A stretch of DNA of 64,000 nucleotides, taken from Zea mays (Eukaryota > Streptophyta > Magnoliopsida > Poales > Poaceae). Positions within the stretch are counted from its first letter, which is position 1. Each line of letters opens with the position of its first letter. Shown piece after piece: positions 33,276 to 44,373 of this stretch. Location of the stretch: assembly GCF_902167145.1 (NCBI RefSeq), contig NC_050104.1, positions 6,346,001 to 6,410,000 on the forward strand. Direction: 5' to 3'. The position numbers were made by a program, and so were the translations under genes. The notes under the pieces are model-generated. The model saw only the letters and a program-made list of their open reading frames with translations, searched no databases and was not told the origin of the DNA.

Positions 33276-33541
33276 ATTGGTATTAGAGGCGGTTGATCCT
33301 TGCATCCCCATCACCATGAGCCATGAGTCTTAACACCAAGCTTCTTCTCGTCAAGATTTCCAAGCTCTTCGATGCACAAGTGCGAAGTGGCATGAAATGT
33401 TTTCTCGTCCGGATGCACGATGGAAGGCATCCAATGGTGTGGAGCCCCCTACAGCTTCTACATCGACATCCTTCACGATGCCAGAGACTAGCCACGACGC
33501 TAGCCCTGTTGTTGCGGAGGAGTCGGCCCTCCACGTCGTTC
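33276..33541 (+). repeat. Partial second internal copy of the small-LTR element
   Basis: Homologous to 21648-21905 (CTTCTTCTCGTCAAGATTTC, then GAGGAGTCGGCCCTCCACG). It stops at CGTCGTT (33541), where minus-strand Sirevirus sequence begins. It should not follow a 3' LTR in a simple element. Confidence 0.8.
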
Positions 33542-33559
33542 ATAATAAAAAGATAATAC

Positions 33560-34207
33560 TTATTCCCGCCGATGCTTATCCGTGTGGAGTAGCTCAAGTG
33601 GTCTCTCGATCGTCATGATGTTCTTGTGTGAATGATGGACTCTAACCTGCTTCCTTGCTTGGCATGCACTACAAGATCTGTCATTCTTAAAATGAACATT
33701 GGTTAGTCCTAAAATGTGCTTCCCTTTTAGAAGATGGTGAAGATTCTTCATCCCAACATGGCAAGTCGGCTATGTCAGAGCCAACCCATATTGTTTTAGC
33801 AAATAAGCAAGTGTAAAGTTCAACATTTTCATTAGTGAAATCAACTAAGTATAGTTGACCCTTTAACACTCCCTTAAAAGCAACAAAATCATCACTTCTT
33901 CTAATAAACGGTAACACCAACATTTGTATATAAAAAATTGTAGCCCATATGACATAATTGAGAAACAAAAAGAAGATTGTAATCTAAGGCATCTACAATA
34001 AATACATTTGAAATGGTATGATCAGGAGATATAGCAATTTTACCCAATCCTTCGACCAAACCTAGATTTCCATCCCCGAATGTGATTGCCTTTTGAGATC
34101 ATCATTTTCTCATATGAGGAGAACATCTTCTTCTCCCCAGTCATGTGGTTAGTGCATCACTATCAATTATCCAACTTGTTCTACTGGATGCATGAACCTA
34201 CAACACA
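33560..34207 (-). pseudogene. Protease/integrase start of the minus-strand Sirevirus fragment
   Basis: Minus-strand remnants include VAFKGVLKGQLYLVDFTNE (about 33890-33830), then LHHLLKGKHILGLTNVHF, CSACQARKQ and RPLELLHTD (33750-33580), all parallel to the pre-integrase and integrase start of the intact pol at 27861-31067. It ends within the integrase core at 33541. Several frameshifts are present. Confidence 0.75.
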
Positions 34208-37000
34208 AATTTATGCTTTGCATTTAGGTGCCCAAATGGTCTTGGGTCCTTTCACATTAGTAACAAGCACTTTTGGTACCCAAACACAAGTCTTAGGACT
34301 CTTAGGTCGAGTACCAACATATTTGGCCACCATTGTGTCAGATATGCTAGTGAGAACATAAGATGCATCAAGGGTATTAAATGAAAGCTTTGTCTCATTT
34401 GATGCATCAACAACTTTCTTCTTAGGCATTTTAACATTCTTAGCATGTGAAGTAGAATGCCTAGGGCTAGATGCTTCATTATTGTAAATATAAGCATGAT
34501 GATCAACAGAATGAGATTTCCTAGCATGAATTCTTCTAATTTTATGAGTAGGATAGTTCTCAGGATATAAAATGTAACCTTTTCTATCTTGCACCAGAGG
34601 AGCCTTGCCCTTCACAAATTGAGGAATTTTGTTTCCTTGGCATTAAGCTTGATGTTGTCTTGGCTCATAGGTTGGAAGCCAATACCATCCTCAATGCCAG
34701 GGCGTCTCCCATTATAAAGCATACTACGAGAAAATTTAAATTTCTCATTCTCAAGCTCATGCTCGACAATTTTAGCATCTAATTTAGGGTCTGTTTGGTT
34801 GGGCTATGGCTGTGGAAAAAGTTGTTGTGGGCTGTGAGATGTGGAAAAAGTTGTTGTGGGTTGTGAGCTGTTAAAAAGCTAAAAACCATTTGGTGGAAAC
34901 CACTAAAAGCCATTAAAAGTTCTTCAATATATGTTTTCACAGTTCCATCCGAAAGCCACTAAAAGCAGGTCTAGGGGTGTTTTGAGTTTTACACTGCGAG
35001 AAAGTCGGCTTTTCGAAAAGGGGAAATAAAAGCTGCTTCCTGGATCCAGCCCTTTGGTTTGGCTTTTGGCTTTTACGGGGCAAAAGCCAAAGCCAAAAGC
35101 CAAACCAAACACACCCTTAGCTATGTGATCATTTTGGTTCTTAATCAAAGAAAGGTGATCACTAATAGCATCAACATCAACATCTCTACATCTAGTGCAA
35201 ACAATAACATGCTCAACGCTAGATGTAGAAATAGAGCAAGCATTCAATTCCTCAATCTTAGCAATTAAATTCACATTCTCTGATTTAAGACAGGAAATTG
35301 AATCATTGCAAGATTTTAGCTCATTAGTCAAGTTTTGGCATTTTTCTTTCTCATGAGCAAAGGCTTTCTCTAGCTTAACATACTTGTCATGTTCTTTAGT
35401 GAGAAGTTCTTCTTGGCATTCCAAGGCATCATTCTTTTCATCAATAGAACTTACTAATTCATTAATTTTCTTAGGAGAAAGGCATTGAAAAAGCAAAGAT
35501 GGGTTTATTTCATCATCACTAGAATCACCCTCATCATTGGAAGTAGTATACTTGGTGGTGGTTCTAGCCCATACCTTCCTTTTGCCCTCCTTCGTCATGA
35601 GGCACTTGTGGCAGATGTTGGGGAAGAGAAGTCCCTTATTGACGACGATGTTGGCGGCGTCCTCGTCGGAGGAGGAGTCGCTAGAGCTCGCGTCGGAGTC
35701 CTATTCCTTCCCAACATGTGCCTCACCGCCTTCTTCTTGTGGTAGTACATTTTCTTCTCTTCTTGTCCTCGTCCCTGTCACTAACACTATCATATGGACA
35801 TTTAGCAATATAATGATCGGACTTACCACACCGATAGCAAACCCTATTGGAATGGGATTTGTGATCCTTTCCCTTCCTGTGTTTTAGGATTTGCTGGAAG
35901 CTTTTGATGATGAGGACCATCTCCTCATTATCAAGCTTGGAGGTGTGGATTTGAGGCCCTTTGCTTGGTGTGGTCTCCTCCATCTCTTTTGTTGCTTTGA
36001 ATGCAATAGGTTGAGGCTTGGGGTGGATGTGGCTCCTTGCTCCAAGTTCGCGATGTGTTTGGAGTCTTTGACCATAAGCTCAAAGCTCACAAACTTCCCA
36101 ATCACCTCCTCGGGAGACATCTTTTCATACCTAAGATTCTCACAGATTAGTTGTACTTGAGTAGTGTTACGAAAAACAAGTGACCTTAGGACAACCTTGA
36201 CGACTTCATGGTCGTCCCACTTGGTGCTCCCGAGGTTGTGGACTTGGTTCACCATTGTCTTGAGCTGGTTGCTATTCTCCTTTGTTGATGGTGAACCAAC
36301 CAAGCTCTGCCTTGATCATTTCCCTTTTGGTGATCTTGGTGACACGATCACCCTCATACGTCATCTTGAGGACGTCCCGCCAAATTTCCTTCACGCTCTT
36401 CAACCCTTGTATTTTGTTGTACTCCTCCCGACACAATGAGGTGAGGAGAATGGTGGTTGCTTATGCGTTGAAGCGTTTGATTTGGGCGGCCTCATTCGAA
36501 TCATAGTCCTCATCTCCAACTTGAGGCACCTGCATGCTAAACTCAATAATATCCCAAATACTTTTGTGGAGTGAAGTTAGATGGTTCATCATTTTATCAC
36601 TCCACATTGAATAGTCTTTACCATCAAAAAGTGGTGGTTCACCTAATGGAACCGAAATGAGATTGGCATGTCTAAAAATGTGAGAATAATGAAAAGGAAT
36701 TTTGTTACTCTTTTCGCGCTCTCGATGCTTGGAGGATGTCGACTCTTCGTCGAATGTTAAAGGCGAGGAGTTGGTCTCATAGATCACCACCTTCTTCATT
36801 TTTTTCTTCTTGCCATCCTTATCCTTCTTGTGTGACTTGGTGGAGCCGACGGATTCCTCCTTCCCCTCCTCGTTCTTGTGCTTGTCACTAGATGGTTTAT
36901 TTTCTCTTGATGAAGCCTTGTCTTCGGGCTCGGCTCCCGAAGGCTCGATCCTGTCTCTTGATAGCACCTTCTCGTTCTTGGCGTGTTCATCCGACATCAC
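34208..37000 (-). pseudogene. Gag of the minus-strand Sirevirus fragment, degenerate
   Basis: Pieces on the minus strand: 37000-36461 starts MMSDEHAKNEKV with a lysine-rich segment and then PLGEPPLFDGKDYSMWSDKM; 36303-35884; a CCHC knuckle CYRCGKSDHYIAKC near 35850-35810; and 35598-34924, a coiled-coil-rich tail with FAHEKEKCQNLTNELKSCND. The end resembles WVPKVLVTNVKGPKTIWAPK (34270-34210). Frameshifts and stops separate the pieces, and a 330-bp Tourist-like MITE interrupts the tail at 34787-35116. Confidence 0.8.
34787..35116. mobile_element. Tourist/PIF-type MITE, 330 bp
   Basis: Ends GGGTCTGTTTGGTTGGGCT and AACCAAACACACCC, flanked by TTA on both sides (34784-34786 and 35117-35119). AT-rich, with internal AAAGCCAAAAGCCAAA repeats and no coding capacity. 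Inserted in the gag tail of the minus-strand Sirevirus. Confidence 0.85.
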
Positions 37001-37048
37001 TTTGAGTTATTAGACTCTAATGAAGTGTCAGGCTCTGATACCAATTAA

Positions 37049-38503
37049 AAGTCGCCTAGAGGGGATGATTAGGCAAAACCTAGAAAATATAAACTTTGAA
37101 CACAAACTTCACCCGAGGTTAGTGTTAGAATGGGAATAAAAGAAATCGGAGTGCGGAAGAGGGCCCTTCTTGCTTAGAGTTGCTCAATCAATTACTTTAG
37201 GAGCAAACTCAAAATGATTGCAAGTAAGAGAACCAGAGAGGGGAGAGGGAAGAAGCAAATCGCAATGATTATGACCAACACAAAGACACATCGATTTTTC
37301 CCCGAGGTTCCACCCCGAAGGATGTACGTCCCCATTGAGGAGTCCAGAAAGAACATGTCTCTTTCAACCCTTTGCCTCTCTCAAACGGTCGTGGAGACCA
37401 GTTGAGCTTGCTTTACTATCTCGGGGACACCAAGTCCCACGAGGGCCTCCACACAAAGAATCGAAGCCTCTTGCCTCACTTTACAATCAAGAGAATAAGA
37501 GCGATAGAGAAGAGAACAATCAAAGCTCAAATGATCACAAGACCTTGCAACACTCAAATGCGCTAGCCGCTATGTCTCTCAAACACAAAATGATAAACTG
37601 TGGCGTGAGAAGTGCTTTGAATGCGTGGAGATGTTGCACTTAATGTTTGGAAGGTTGGAAAGGGACTTGTGTCTTCAATGTGCTGGTTGGAGGTATTTAT
37701 AGCCCCACCTATCCAAATAGTCGTTGGAGAAGGAGTGGCAAAACTGCACTGTCGATCGGTTGGCGCACCGGACAATGAACGTCAATTGTCTGGTGCACCA
37801 CCGGACAGTGAACAGTGCCAGAGCAGATGATCGTTCTAGTTTTGCAGGTGGCCGTTGGTCCTCTGTCAGATGGTCCAGTGTGCACCGACGATCCGGTGCT
37901 CCGACTCCTAGAAAAACCTGAAGCTAGTTGGTTCCCTATAATTCACATCAGACAGAGCTAGTGTACACCGGACAGTCCGGCGAGCCTAAAATATGCCTTA
38001 GTGTGCCTTGGTGTGCCAGCCTAAAATTGGCGGAAATGGTGTCCTCGGGCCGGACGGTCCGGTGAGCCTCCAATGCGCTCCCAGTGATCCCCCGGTGCTC
38101 AGGCAGCAGCCCAAATTTTCTTCTTTTGTCCAATTCTTCTCCAAATCTTTTTGGCTGTCTTTGAGGGAGATGTTATGACTTAGACAAACATAAGTGGTGA
38201 CAATCCAACTAGTCTAAGTCATATTTTTTGGACTTTTTCTTCTCTCCAACTTAGAAACTTGTTTTTTTCTCAAACTAGCACCAAAATATTGACTTTGCAA
38301 ACCTGAGATTTCCAACCTCCTTAGATGTGTCAAATAGGTTTCTAGGGGTATATGCAACTTATCCAAAGTGTAAAACTATGCATTCTTTATATTTTCCAAG
38401 TTTTACCCTCTCTATGGTTGGTTTTGAGCTCTTTCTGACTTAGAACTGAGTTGAGTGGACTTATGACCCTGTGAATCAAAGACTAGGCAAACTAGTTAGT
38501 CCA
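37049..38503 (-). repeat. 5' LTR of the minus-strand Sirevirus fragment
   Basis: The left edge lies next to the primer site, with + strand GTCGCCTAGAGGGGATGATT at about 37050 (minus-strand ...CCCCTCTAGGCGAC, a Sirevirus LTR ending). Palindrome remnants such as CACCGGACAATGAAC, CACCGGACAGTGAAC and GTACACCGGACAGTCCGG occur at 37765-38060. The right edge is tentative. Confidence 0.65.
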
Positions 38504-38821
38504 TAAGGCCATTTCTCTTTCGGACACGCAGAACAAGATGCTACATTTCCTACCAATCGTCTTGTCGTGCTTTGTGTTTCCCTTTCTTGTCACTGAGTGC
38601 TTGGGTCCACAATTCGGTACCCAATAACCGCATGCAGTGCGAATAGCCTTACTAACATGGAGTTTGGCATTGCCTCCATAGCAAAATTTTAAGGGAAGCT
38701 GACCAGAGACAACAAAACACACCAACTCCAGAGTTACAAAGTCCATATTTAAGAGATGTAGTACAATTTTTTGAAATACCTCTTTTGCTACTCTAAAATC
38801 CTTAAAAAGCAATATATACAT
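38504..38821 (-). pseudogene. Possible NAC-domain gene fragment
   Basis: The minus-strand frame contains TACGYWVPNCGPKHSVTRKG, then KTIGRKCSILFC. The spacing of GYW...KTIGRK..L.F loosely matches the central part of plant NAC DNA-binding domains (GYWKxTG...VGxKKTLVFY). It is cut at the Sirevirus LTR edge, has no start or C-terminus and could be coincidence; low confidence. Confidence 0.25.
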
Positions 38822-39371
38822 GAAATTTGGAGGTATTTACCTGTCACTCTATAAATAGAGCTGCTCTATCATAAAAAGTTTTGGAGCAGAACGTCTTTGA
38901 GGTGAAACAAAGCTATGGTAACAGGACTTTTAAGTTCTCTAGCTTTATAATTTTGGAAACACAAATAAAGATATCCAGAGCATATATTAGGCCCAGGCAA
39001 CTGGACTGCTTGATTCACGTGCAATGGGCGGGGCCACATCCGTTCTCCACAGCCGTGATTGCTTAGGTCGGGCTCTAGCCCTGTGGGCCGCCGATTCTGA
39101 ACACCCCAGAACCTTCGTCTATCATTCCGCGAGAGAAAACGCCACGAGCGGACGGTCGGCGGCCGCATATTTCTTCCGCATTGACGGTGGGGCCCGACGC
39201 CGGCCACACCGCCACAGAGAGAAACGTTAGGACAGACTGACTGGTTGAGAATTGAGAACCAAAAGAAGAGAGAGGAAGACAGGAAGAGAGAGAGAGAGCG
39301 CGCGCTTCCAGGTTTTTAGCTGCAGGGGAGGCCGATAGTTCTGTTCTACTGGAGGAGGAGCAGAGAGCAAG
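38822..39371 (+). promoter_or_regulatory. Upstream region and 5' UTR of the HVA22-like gene
   Basis: It contains a CACGTG G-box at 39016-39021 (ATTCACGTGCAATGG) about 350 bp before the start codon, and a GA-repeat (39280-39298) followed by GCGCGCGC, common in grass 5' leaders. A TATAAATA at 38850-38857 is probably too far upstream to serve the start at 39372. The founding barley HVA22 gene is ABA-inducible through ACGT-core elements, so the G-box is a candidate ABA-response site; this is inference. Confidence 0.45.
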
Positions 39372-42300
39372 ATGGGGTCCGGATCTTTCCTCAAGGTGCT
39401 GGCCAAGAACTTCGATGTCCTTGCCGGGTATGATTGTTTGTTCATCCTTTTGATTTCGCCCCCATGCGATTCATTGGTTCTAGGTTCAGCGTTTTCTCGC
39501 CATGTGTTTTCGTAGGGTTCGACGTAGATTCTGTACGAGCGACCGATCTTGATCCCTATTGTTGTTGTACCAAGCGACATGGCGAAAGCGTGCACGACGG
39601 GAATCTTTCTTTTCGGGTTGTTGGGTTGCTATTGGCAATGGATGAACGCGTTTGGCTCCCTCTTGCCTGAGGTCTCGGTGTTTCGATGAAACTGTGTGAC
39701 CGGTAGTTGTCGCTCCATACTTGATTTTGCGAAAATCCTAGGTCAATTGATTGGTAGGATCAAGTCTGGGTTTTACTGCAAAATCTTACCAATATTTGTG
39801 GAAGGAAACTCACTCCAAAAGGTTTCCTTTTTGTTTGGTAGATAATAGTAATCAACCCGGGGATCTTCGAACTATTTGTATAGTTGTATTGGAATCCAAA
39901 TCCTTCAAATTTACTTCAAAAATTCCACCCCAATACACTAGATATTTCGAGGTTTCCATGCTAGGTCTTGAACTTCTACGGTTTGTGCTACTGAGCAGTA
40001 TCCTGATTCCAATGTTTAGTGATTTTGTTTCTGGTCTAATATTTTATCTTGCTTTGTGCCATTTTGTTCTGTTGAAGTCCACCATGTTGTGCTTCTGTAG
40101 CTTGGCCTTAGTTTTGTTGTTGGCTACATTCCCTGGATCCACTACATAAGATTGCGCCACTACCATGACTTGTTACTTTGGCATGCCTGCAGACTCTGAG
40201 TGCTGCAGAACTAAGTGGTTTATTAGCATTAGGTATATAGCTTGGATTCAAATAGTTTTGGAAAGAGCCGATGCATTAAAGAAACTGTTGGCCCTGCTCT
40301 CATGGGAACTAGTACAGAGGCATCATAGTCATCTACTCATCTGTATTTTAGTCTTCATGGACTAGGAAGGATGGAGATGGCTTCCACTGGATGATTTTTA
40401 TTTATTTTAGTAAAACATGGCAGCTGTTAGCTATATGACTGAGATAGATTATCAAATCATGTCAATGTAATTTCTAAGTTTCTGGTGTCCCTATGTTCGA
40501 CAATGTTTTCTTGTTGTGATACTGAGTTTCTCTTTTCCCTTATTTTTCTTTTCAGGCCACTCATATCACTTGCTTATCCTCTGTAAGTATCTCCTTTGTC
40601 CTTAGTTGACTGTCTCAGTATTTTCCTCTTGATACTATGTCCAGGGGCTAAGCCAGGATTTGTTTTTTTTTTGGGAGGGGGACAAATCAGATTGAGGGGG
40701 CTGTTAGGGAGGTATTTTAGCTTATTTGCATGATGATTAGCTAAAATAATTAGTGGCTCCTATAGAATTACAGGAGCATTGGGGGGACATTACAGAGAGC
40801 CTGGAGCAATGTTACAGTGGCTCCTAACTATGTCCCAACCTCTGCCTCCCTGTCTTCGCCCCTGACTATGTCACTGGCAGGAGTAAATAGGAAATTGGAG
40901 TTGTGGCTAAAGACTCCGGAGTCCAAAGGTTTTATACTTAGTAGAACTAAAATCAAATATATGAGATGTGACTCCGGTACTACTAGACATGAGGAAAGAG
41001 ATGTTAGTTTGGTACTTTGGTGTCCAGGAAGAATATTTTTCGGTATTTATGATCAATATTCTATAGAAACGGGGGTATTAATGAAAATGTTATCCATAGA
41101 ATCAAAATATAGTGAGTGAAGTGACATCAAACATCTGGCGTTTTATGTGACAAGAGTACCACAAAAGCTAAAAGATAATTTTATAGGACGGTGATTCGAC
41201 TTGCTATATTGTATAGTGCAAAATGTTGGCCTACAAAAACACGACATGTACAGATAAGTATTGAGGAAATGTGTATGTTACGTTGGATTTATGGTCATAT
41301 AAGAAAAGATTGAGTCCAGAATGATGATATATGTGATAGGTTAAGGGTAGCACCAATTGGAAATAAACTTGTTCAACCTCGGTTGAAATAGTTTAATATG
41401 TCCAACGAAAACCTTTAGAGGCACCGGTGTGTAGTAGGATGCTAAGGCGCGATAGTAATGGGAAGAGAGGTAGGAGAAAGCCGAAGTTGATATAAAAAGA
41501 GACAGAAGACTTGAAAGGATAGAATATAACCTTGAATATGAGTGCATCAAAAACAATTATCCATATACCTGAACCTTGACTTGCATTTTATGTTGGGTTT
41601 CAACTCTAGCCTACTCCAACTTGCTTGTGACTAAAATAATTTTTTGATGTTGTTGTTGATGATGATACTATGTGAGCACTATTGTTATATTTCTAATCAT
41701 TTTCTGTTTTGGCAACTTTGCAGATATGCTTCTGTTAGAGCAATAGAGACAAAAAATCCTGTAGATGATCAGCAGTGGCTCACTTACTGGGTGTTGTACT
41801 CATTTGTCACTTTGTTTGAGCTAACTTTTGCTCCAATTATCGAGTGGTAAATTACGGTTCTGGTCATGTCCCAATGTGTTCATTTTTATGGTTTTTGTGG
41901 CCTTTGTGATTATTTGCAAACATTATTGGTGGTGCATGGATATAGCTGTGTTTGGTGCATCAAGTTGGTGAAAAGGAAACTAGATATGCTCACTTTAGAT
42001 CTTTATTTGCAGGCTTCCATTTTGGTCATATGCAAAACTGTTCTTTAACTGCTGGTTGGTCTTACCTTGGTTCAATGGTGCTGCTTATGTTTACGACCAT
42101 TTTGTGCGGCCAATGTTTGTGAACCGCCGAATAGTGAACATATGGTATGTTCCAAGAAATGAGAAGCTAGGTAAATCTGATGATGTGCTGTCAGCTGCAG
42201 AGAGATATATTGAACAAAATGGACCTGAAGCATTTGAGAAGCTCATCAGCAAGGTACTCCTGTTCTGAACTGATTTTTGTTTAACTGAGGTACACCCCAT

Positions 42301-44373
42301 TTCCATTATGACATAATGGAAATGCAGCAGTCTGAAAGTATCACAATAAATAAAAAAAAACTTGACCTGCGGGGGTAAGACAGCCCCCGGGCATTGTATT
42401 AAGAAGAAGACCTTCTCACACAGGTCAAGAAAACCCCCGAACCCCTGCCCCACCCATACACAGCGGCATCGAAGCCCATGTGAGAACGACCACGACCGGG
42501 GCTGAGCCTTAGACCTGTGCTTTGGCGTGGGACAGACGAGGGGATTTTTTTAACCACAGCCTGAAATTCGCTCCCACGGAGAGTCGAACCCAGGACCTGA
42601 GGAGTGCTACTCAGACCACCTAACCAACTCAGCTAGAGGCCCTTTCGCACAATAAATAAGAAATAAGAAGAAAATTGTGACTACATCCACAGGTTAGTCA
42701 AGCATGATTCTCTGATTCAGAGCATCAATGTCCACCAAAGGCGACACCTACCGAATCTACCAGGTTAAACTACAAAAGTAACATGCATTACAGCCAACAG
42801 AACAACGTAATGCAGAGAGCCTTGATGCAACAACAGTGCCTGACTCTTGGGCCACCCGTCTTCTCATCGCATAAGCTCCATCCTCATCACCCTGGGAGTC
42901 CTGCAGCCAGAGTTGCTTGTTCTTCCCAAAGTCAGCCAAAAGGCATGTTGCCACCTGGAGCATTATGTTGATGATTTCCGCAAGCTCCTCCTCAGTATCT
43001 TTTAGATAAAGACCTATCCAGTAATTCATTAGACCACATGCATAACATATAGTTTCCACAGGGTTTTTATTGATTTTCTTTTCAAAACAAGCTTTGTTCC
43101 TGGTTTTCCAAATAGCCCAACAGATCACAGCAATGCCAAACTTTTCACCATTCAGCAGCCACTTTTTGATCAAAGAACCCGAAATTGCTGTAAATTGGTT
43201 GGGATGTGAGAGGCACCAATAGCTTTGGCAACCTGACCGTTGTGCTATAGTTTCATCATTCACAGAAACAACACTTGGGGTCACCTGACCGTTGTCTTTT
43301 GATCAGGTTATATTCAGTACCGCATTATTTTACAGCACCCATAAGAAGATTTTGATTTCTACCTTTCCGTAGCATCCTATAATTATTGTCAGCCTCAAGC
43401 ATTGTACACAGACTTAATGGTGAAACTGCCATTTTTGTTAAACTTCCAGGGGATAACATCATTGTTCTCCTGAAACACAACCTCTCGCGCTAGAGATTGG
43501 AAGTGCTGCCAGATAGACTGAAGGCCGCAAGGAAACCAATGCCTAAAGCATAACTGAAATCTTCATCTTTGGCTTTTGAAACAGAGATATCTTGCTGCTC
43601 ACATAAACAGAACGAAATATGATATTTATGAAGCAAGGAATCTTCATTCAACCATAAGTACCTCCAAAACAAAGTGTTTTTTTACCATTTCTCACCAAAA
43701 CTTCCTTAAAGATAAGTTGGCTTCATTTTTAGCAGATCTGCCCAAACTGGAGAGTCATCATGCATTTTAGTTATCATATTCAAGTTCCCACGGCCACTTG
43801 ACTAAGAGGCTGATATCAGGCATGAGCTTCTGCCTTTGAGGAGCTTTCATCGAGGTCTATTGCTCCTAGATAGGGAGTGCCCTGCCCCTGGTAGTGTTTG
43901 GTCGGGTCAGAGTGATGTTGACTTTTCTATCTCCCAAGGGGTTGCTAACCTCTCATGGATTTGTATTCCTTTATTTTCTTTTCTTAATAAAATTATGCAC
44001 ATCTCTCCTGCGTGGTTGGAGGAAAAAAAAGAAAGTTCTCCACATGCATCTGCATGTTATATATCAAATTATTTGTGCCTCGTCTCTTGATTTAATAACC
44101 CCATTGCCACTTGTAAGGCTATCTTCAGCAAATCCCCTAGCCCATCATCTATCACATCCAATATTTCAAACTTCACTCTGTAAACAATGTCAAATAGTGC
44201 TCTCTACAGTTCCGCATCCCCTATTTTACGCGATCCACAATCTAATTACTTAATTGCAGTCTACCAAGTCTTCAAAATCAAGAAGCACAAAGCGGTCGAT
44301 CTTGGAGGAGGCAGAGGCTGAAAGAGAATCATGGGGTGAAAATCCCTTCTACGACAAAAATTACAGACACTAA
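39372..44373 (+). CDS. HVA22: HVA22-like protein (TB2/DP1, HVA22 family), five exons, intact
   Basis: Exons 39372-39427, 40556-40582, 41724-41846, 42013-42253 and 44260-44373, all with GT...AG introns, join to 561 bases (186 aa). The start MGSGSFLKVLAKNFDVLAG is typical of HVA22-like proteins. Hydrophobic segments at about residues 18-35 (GPLISLAYPLYASVRAI), 47-67 and 73-96 form the reticulon-like hairpins of the TB2/DP1/REEP family, which shape ER membrane and act in vesicle traffic; the plant branch includes the ABA- and stress-induced barley HVA22. VDDQQWLTYW and VLPWFNGAAYVYD are family signatures. The charged tail ends ENPFYDKNYRH. Introns 2 and 4 hold LINE fragments, and intron 4 also a SINE; none disturbs the splice sites. 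I see no lesion. The e-like subgroup is my best guess. Confidence 0.93.
40855..41660 (+). mobile_element. LINE (non-LTR) fragment in HVA22-like intron 2
   Basis: Sense-strand remnants of a LINE reverse-transcriptase C-terminus: GVNRKLELWLKTPESKGF, KIKYMRCDSGTT (40880-40990), then CWPTKTRHVQ, MLRWIYGHIRKD, NDDICDRLRVAPIGNKLVQ (41230-41380). The end passes into a GATGTTGTTGTTGATGATGA simple repeat (41645-41665), as plant LINE 3' ends often do. Several frameshifts and stops; non-functional. Confidence 0.75.
42354..42647 (-). mobile_element. tRNA-derived SINE in HVA22-like intron 4
   Basis: A 294-bp insertion flanked by a perfect 12-bp duplication CACAATAAATAA (42342-42353 and 42648-42659). On the minus strand it starts GAAAGGGCCTCTAGCTGAGT and contains a Pol III A box (TAGCTGAGTTGG, 42635-42624) and B box (GGTTCGACTCT, 42590-42580) with tRNA-like spacing. 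It ends in a T run (A run on + at 42352-42360). The tRNA-like head and 3' T tail recall cereal SINEs; the family is not determined. Confidence 0.9.
42690..43760 (-). mobile_element. LINE ORF2 fragment in HVA22-like intron 4, antisense
   Basis: The minus-strand frame 43284-42757 contains KKWLLNGEKFGIAVICWAIW and KTRNKACFEKK, the zinc-binding tail typical of plant LINE reverse transcriptases. Further upstream on the same strand (43520-43380) are IWQHFQSLAREVV and VIPWKFNKNGSF-like remnants. Broken and antisense to the host gene. Confidence 0.65.
43836..44035 (+). mobile_element. Probable LINE 3' end in HVA22-like intron 4
   Basis: GTTGCTAACCTCTCATGG, TCTTAATAAAATTATGCACA and TCTCCTGCGTG...GGAAAAAAAAG resemble the 3' UTR and A tail of grass LINEs. 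No coding part is visible. Confidence 0.35.

Larger units (their letters stand above)
18126..33541 (+). mobile_element. Small-LTR retroelement with captured host sequence, tandem LTR-internal-LTR-internal, hosting two nested elements
   Basis: Without its nested insertions this is: LTR 1 (18126-18296 + 21484-21647), internal 1 (21648-24077), LTR 2 (24078-24216 + 33090-33275), and a partial second internal copy (33276-33541). The LTRs are about 325-335 bp, begin TGTTAGGGA and end GTTAACA. A decayed initiator-Met primer site (TTGGTATTAGAGGCGG in copy 2) follows each LTR, and AAGGAGGGAGAA precedes LTR 2 as polypurine tract. There is no pol. Internal 1 has a gag-like start, PPR-gene segments and an unidentified frame, so it is non-autonomous. 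The partial second internal copy (clearly homologous to 21676-21905) stops at the junction with a minus-strand Sirevirus fragment. I cannot name the family. Confidence 0.75.
33541..38503 (-). mobile_element. Minus-strand Sirevirus fragment (5' LTR, gag, start of pol)
   Basis: Reading leftwards: an LTR with CACCGGAC-type palindromes (about 38503 to 37049), the primer site TGGTATCAGAGCC on the minus strand (+ strand GGCTCTGATACCA, about 37031-37043), gag pieces, protease/pre-integrase pieces, and integrase up to GGNKYYLFIMND, where it is cut at 33541. RT, RNase H and the 3' LTR are absent. It is a different and more decayed family member than the element at 24217-33084. The outer LTR edge (about 38503, TGGACTAACTAG on the minus strand) is uncertain by some tens of bases. 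Confidence 0.8.

Noticed and set aside
42757..43284. 175-codon minus-strand frame inside the HVA22-like intron 4 as a host gene
   Set aside because: The content matches the C-terminal zinc-binding part of a LINE reverse transcriptase.
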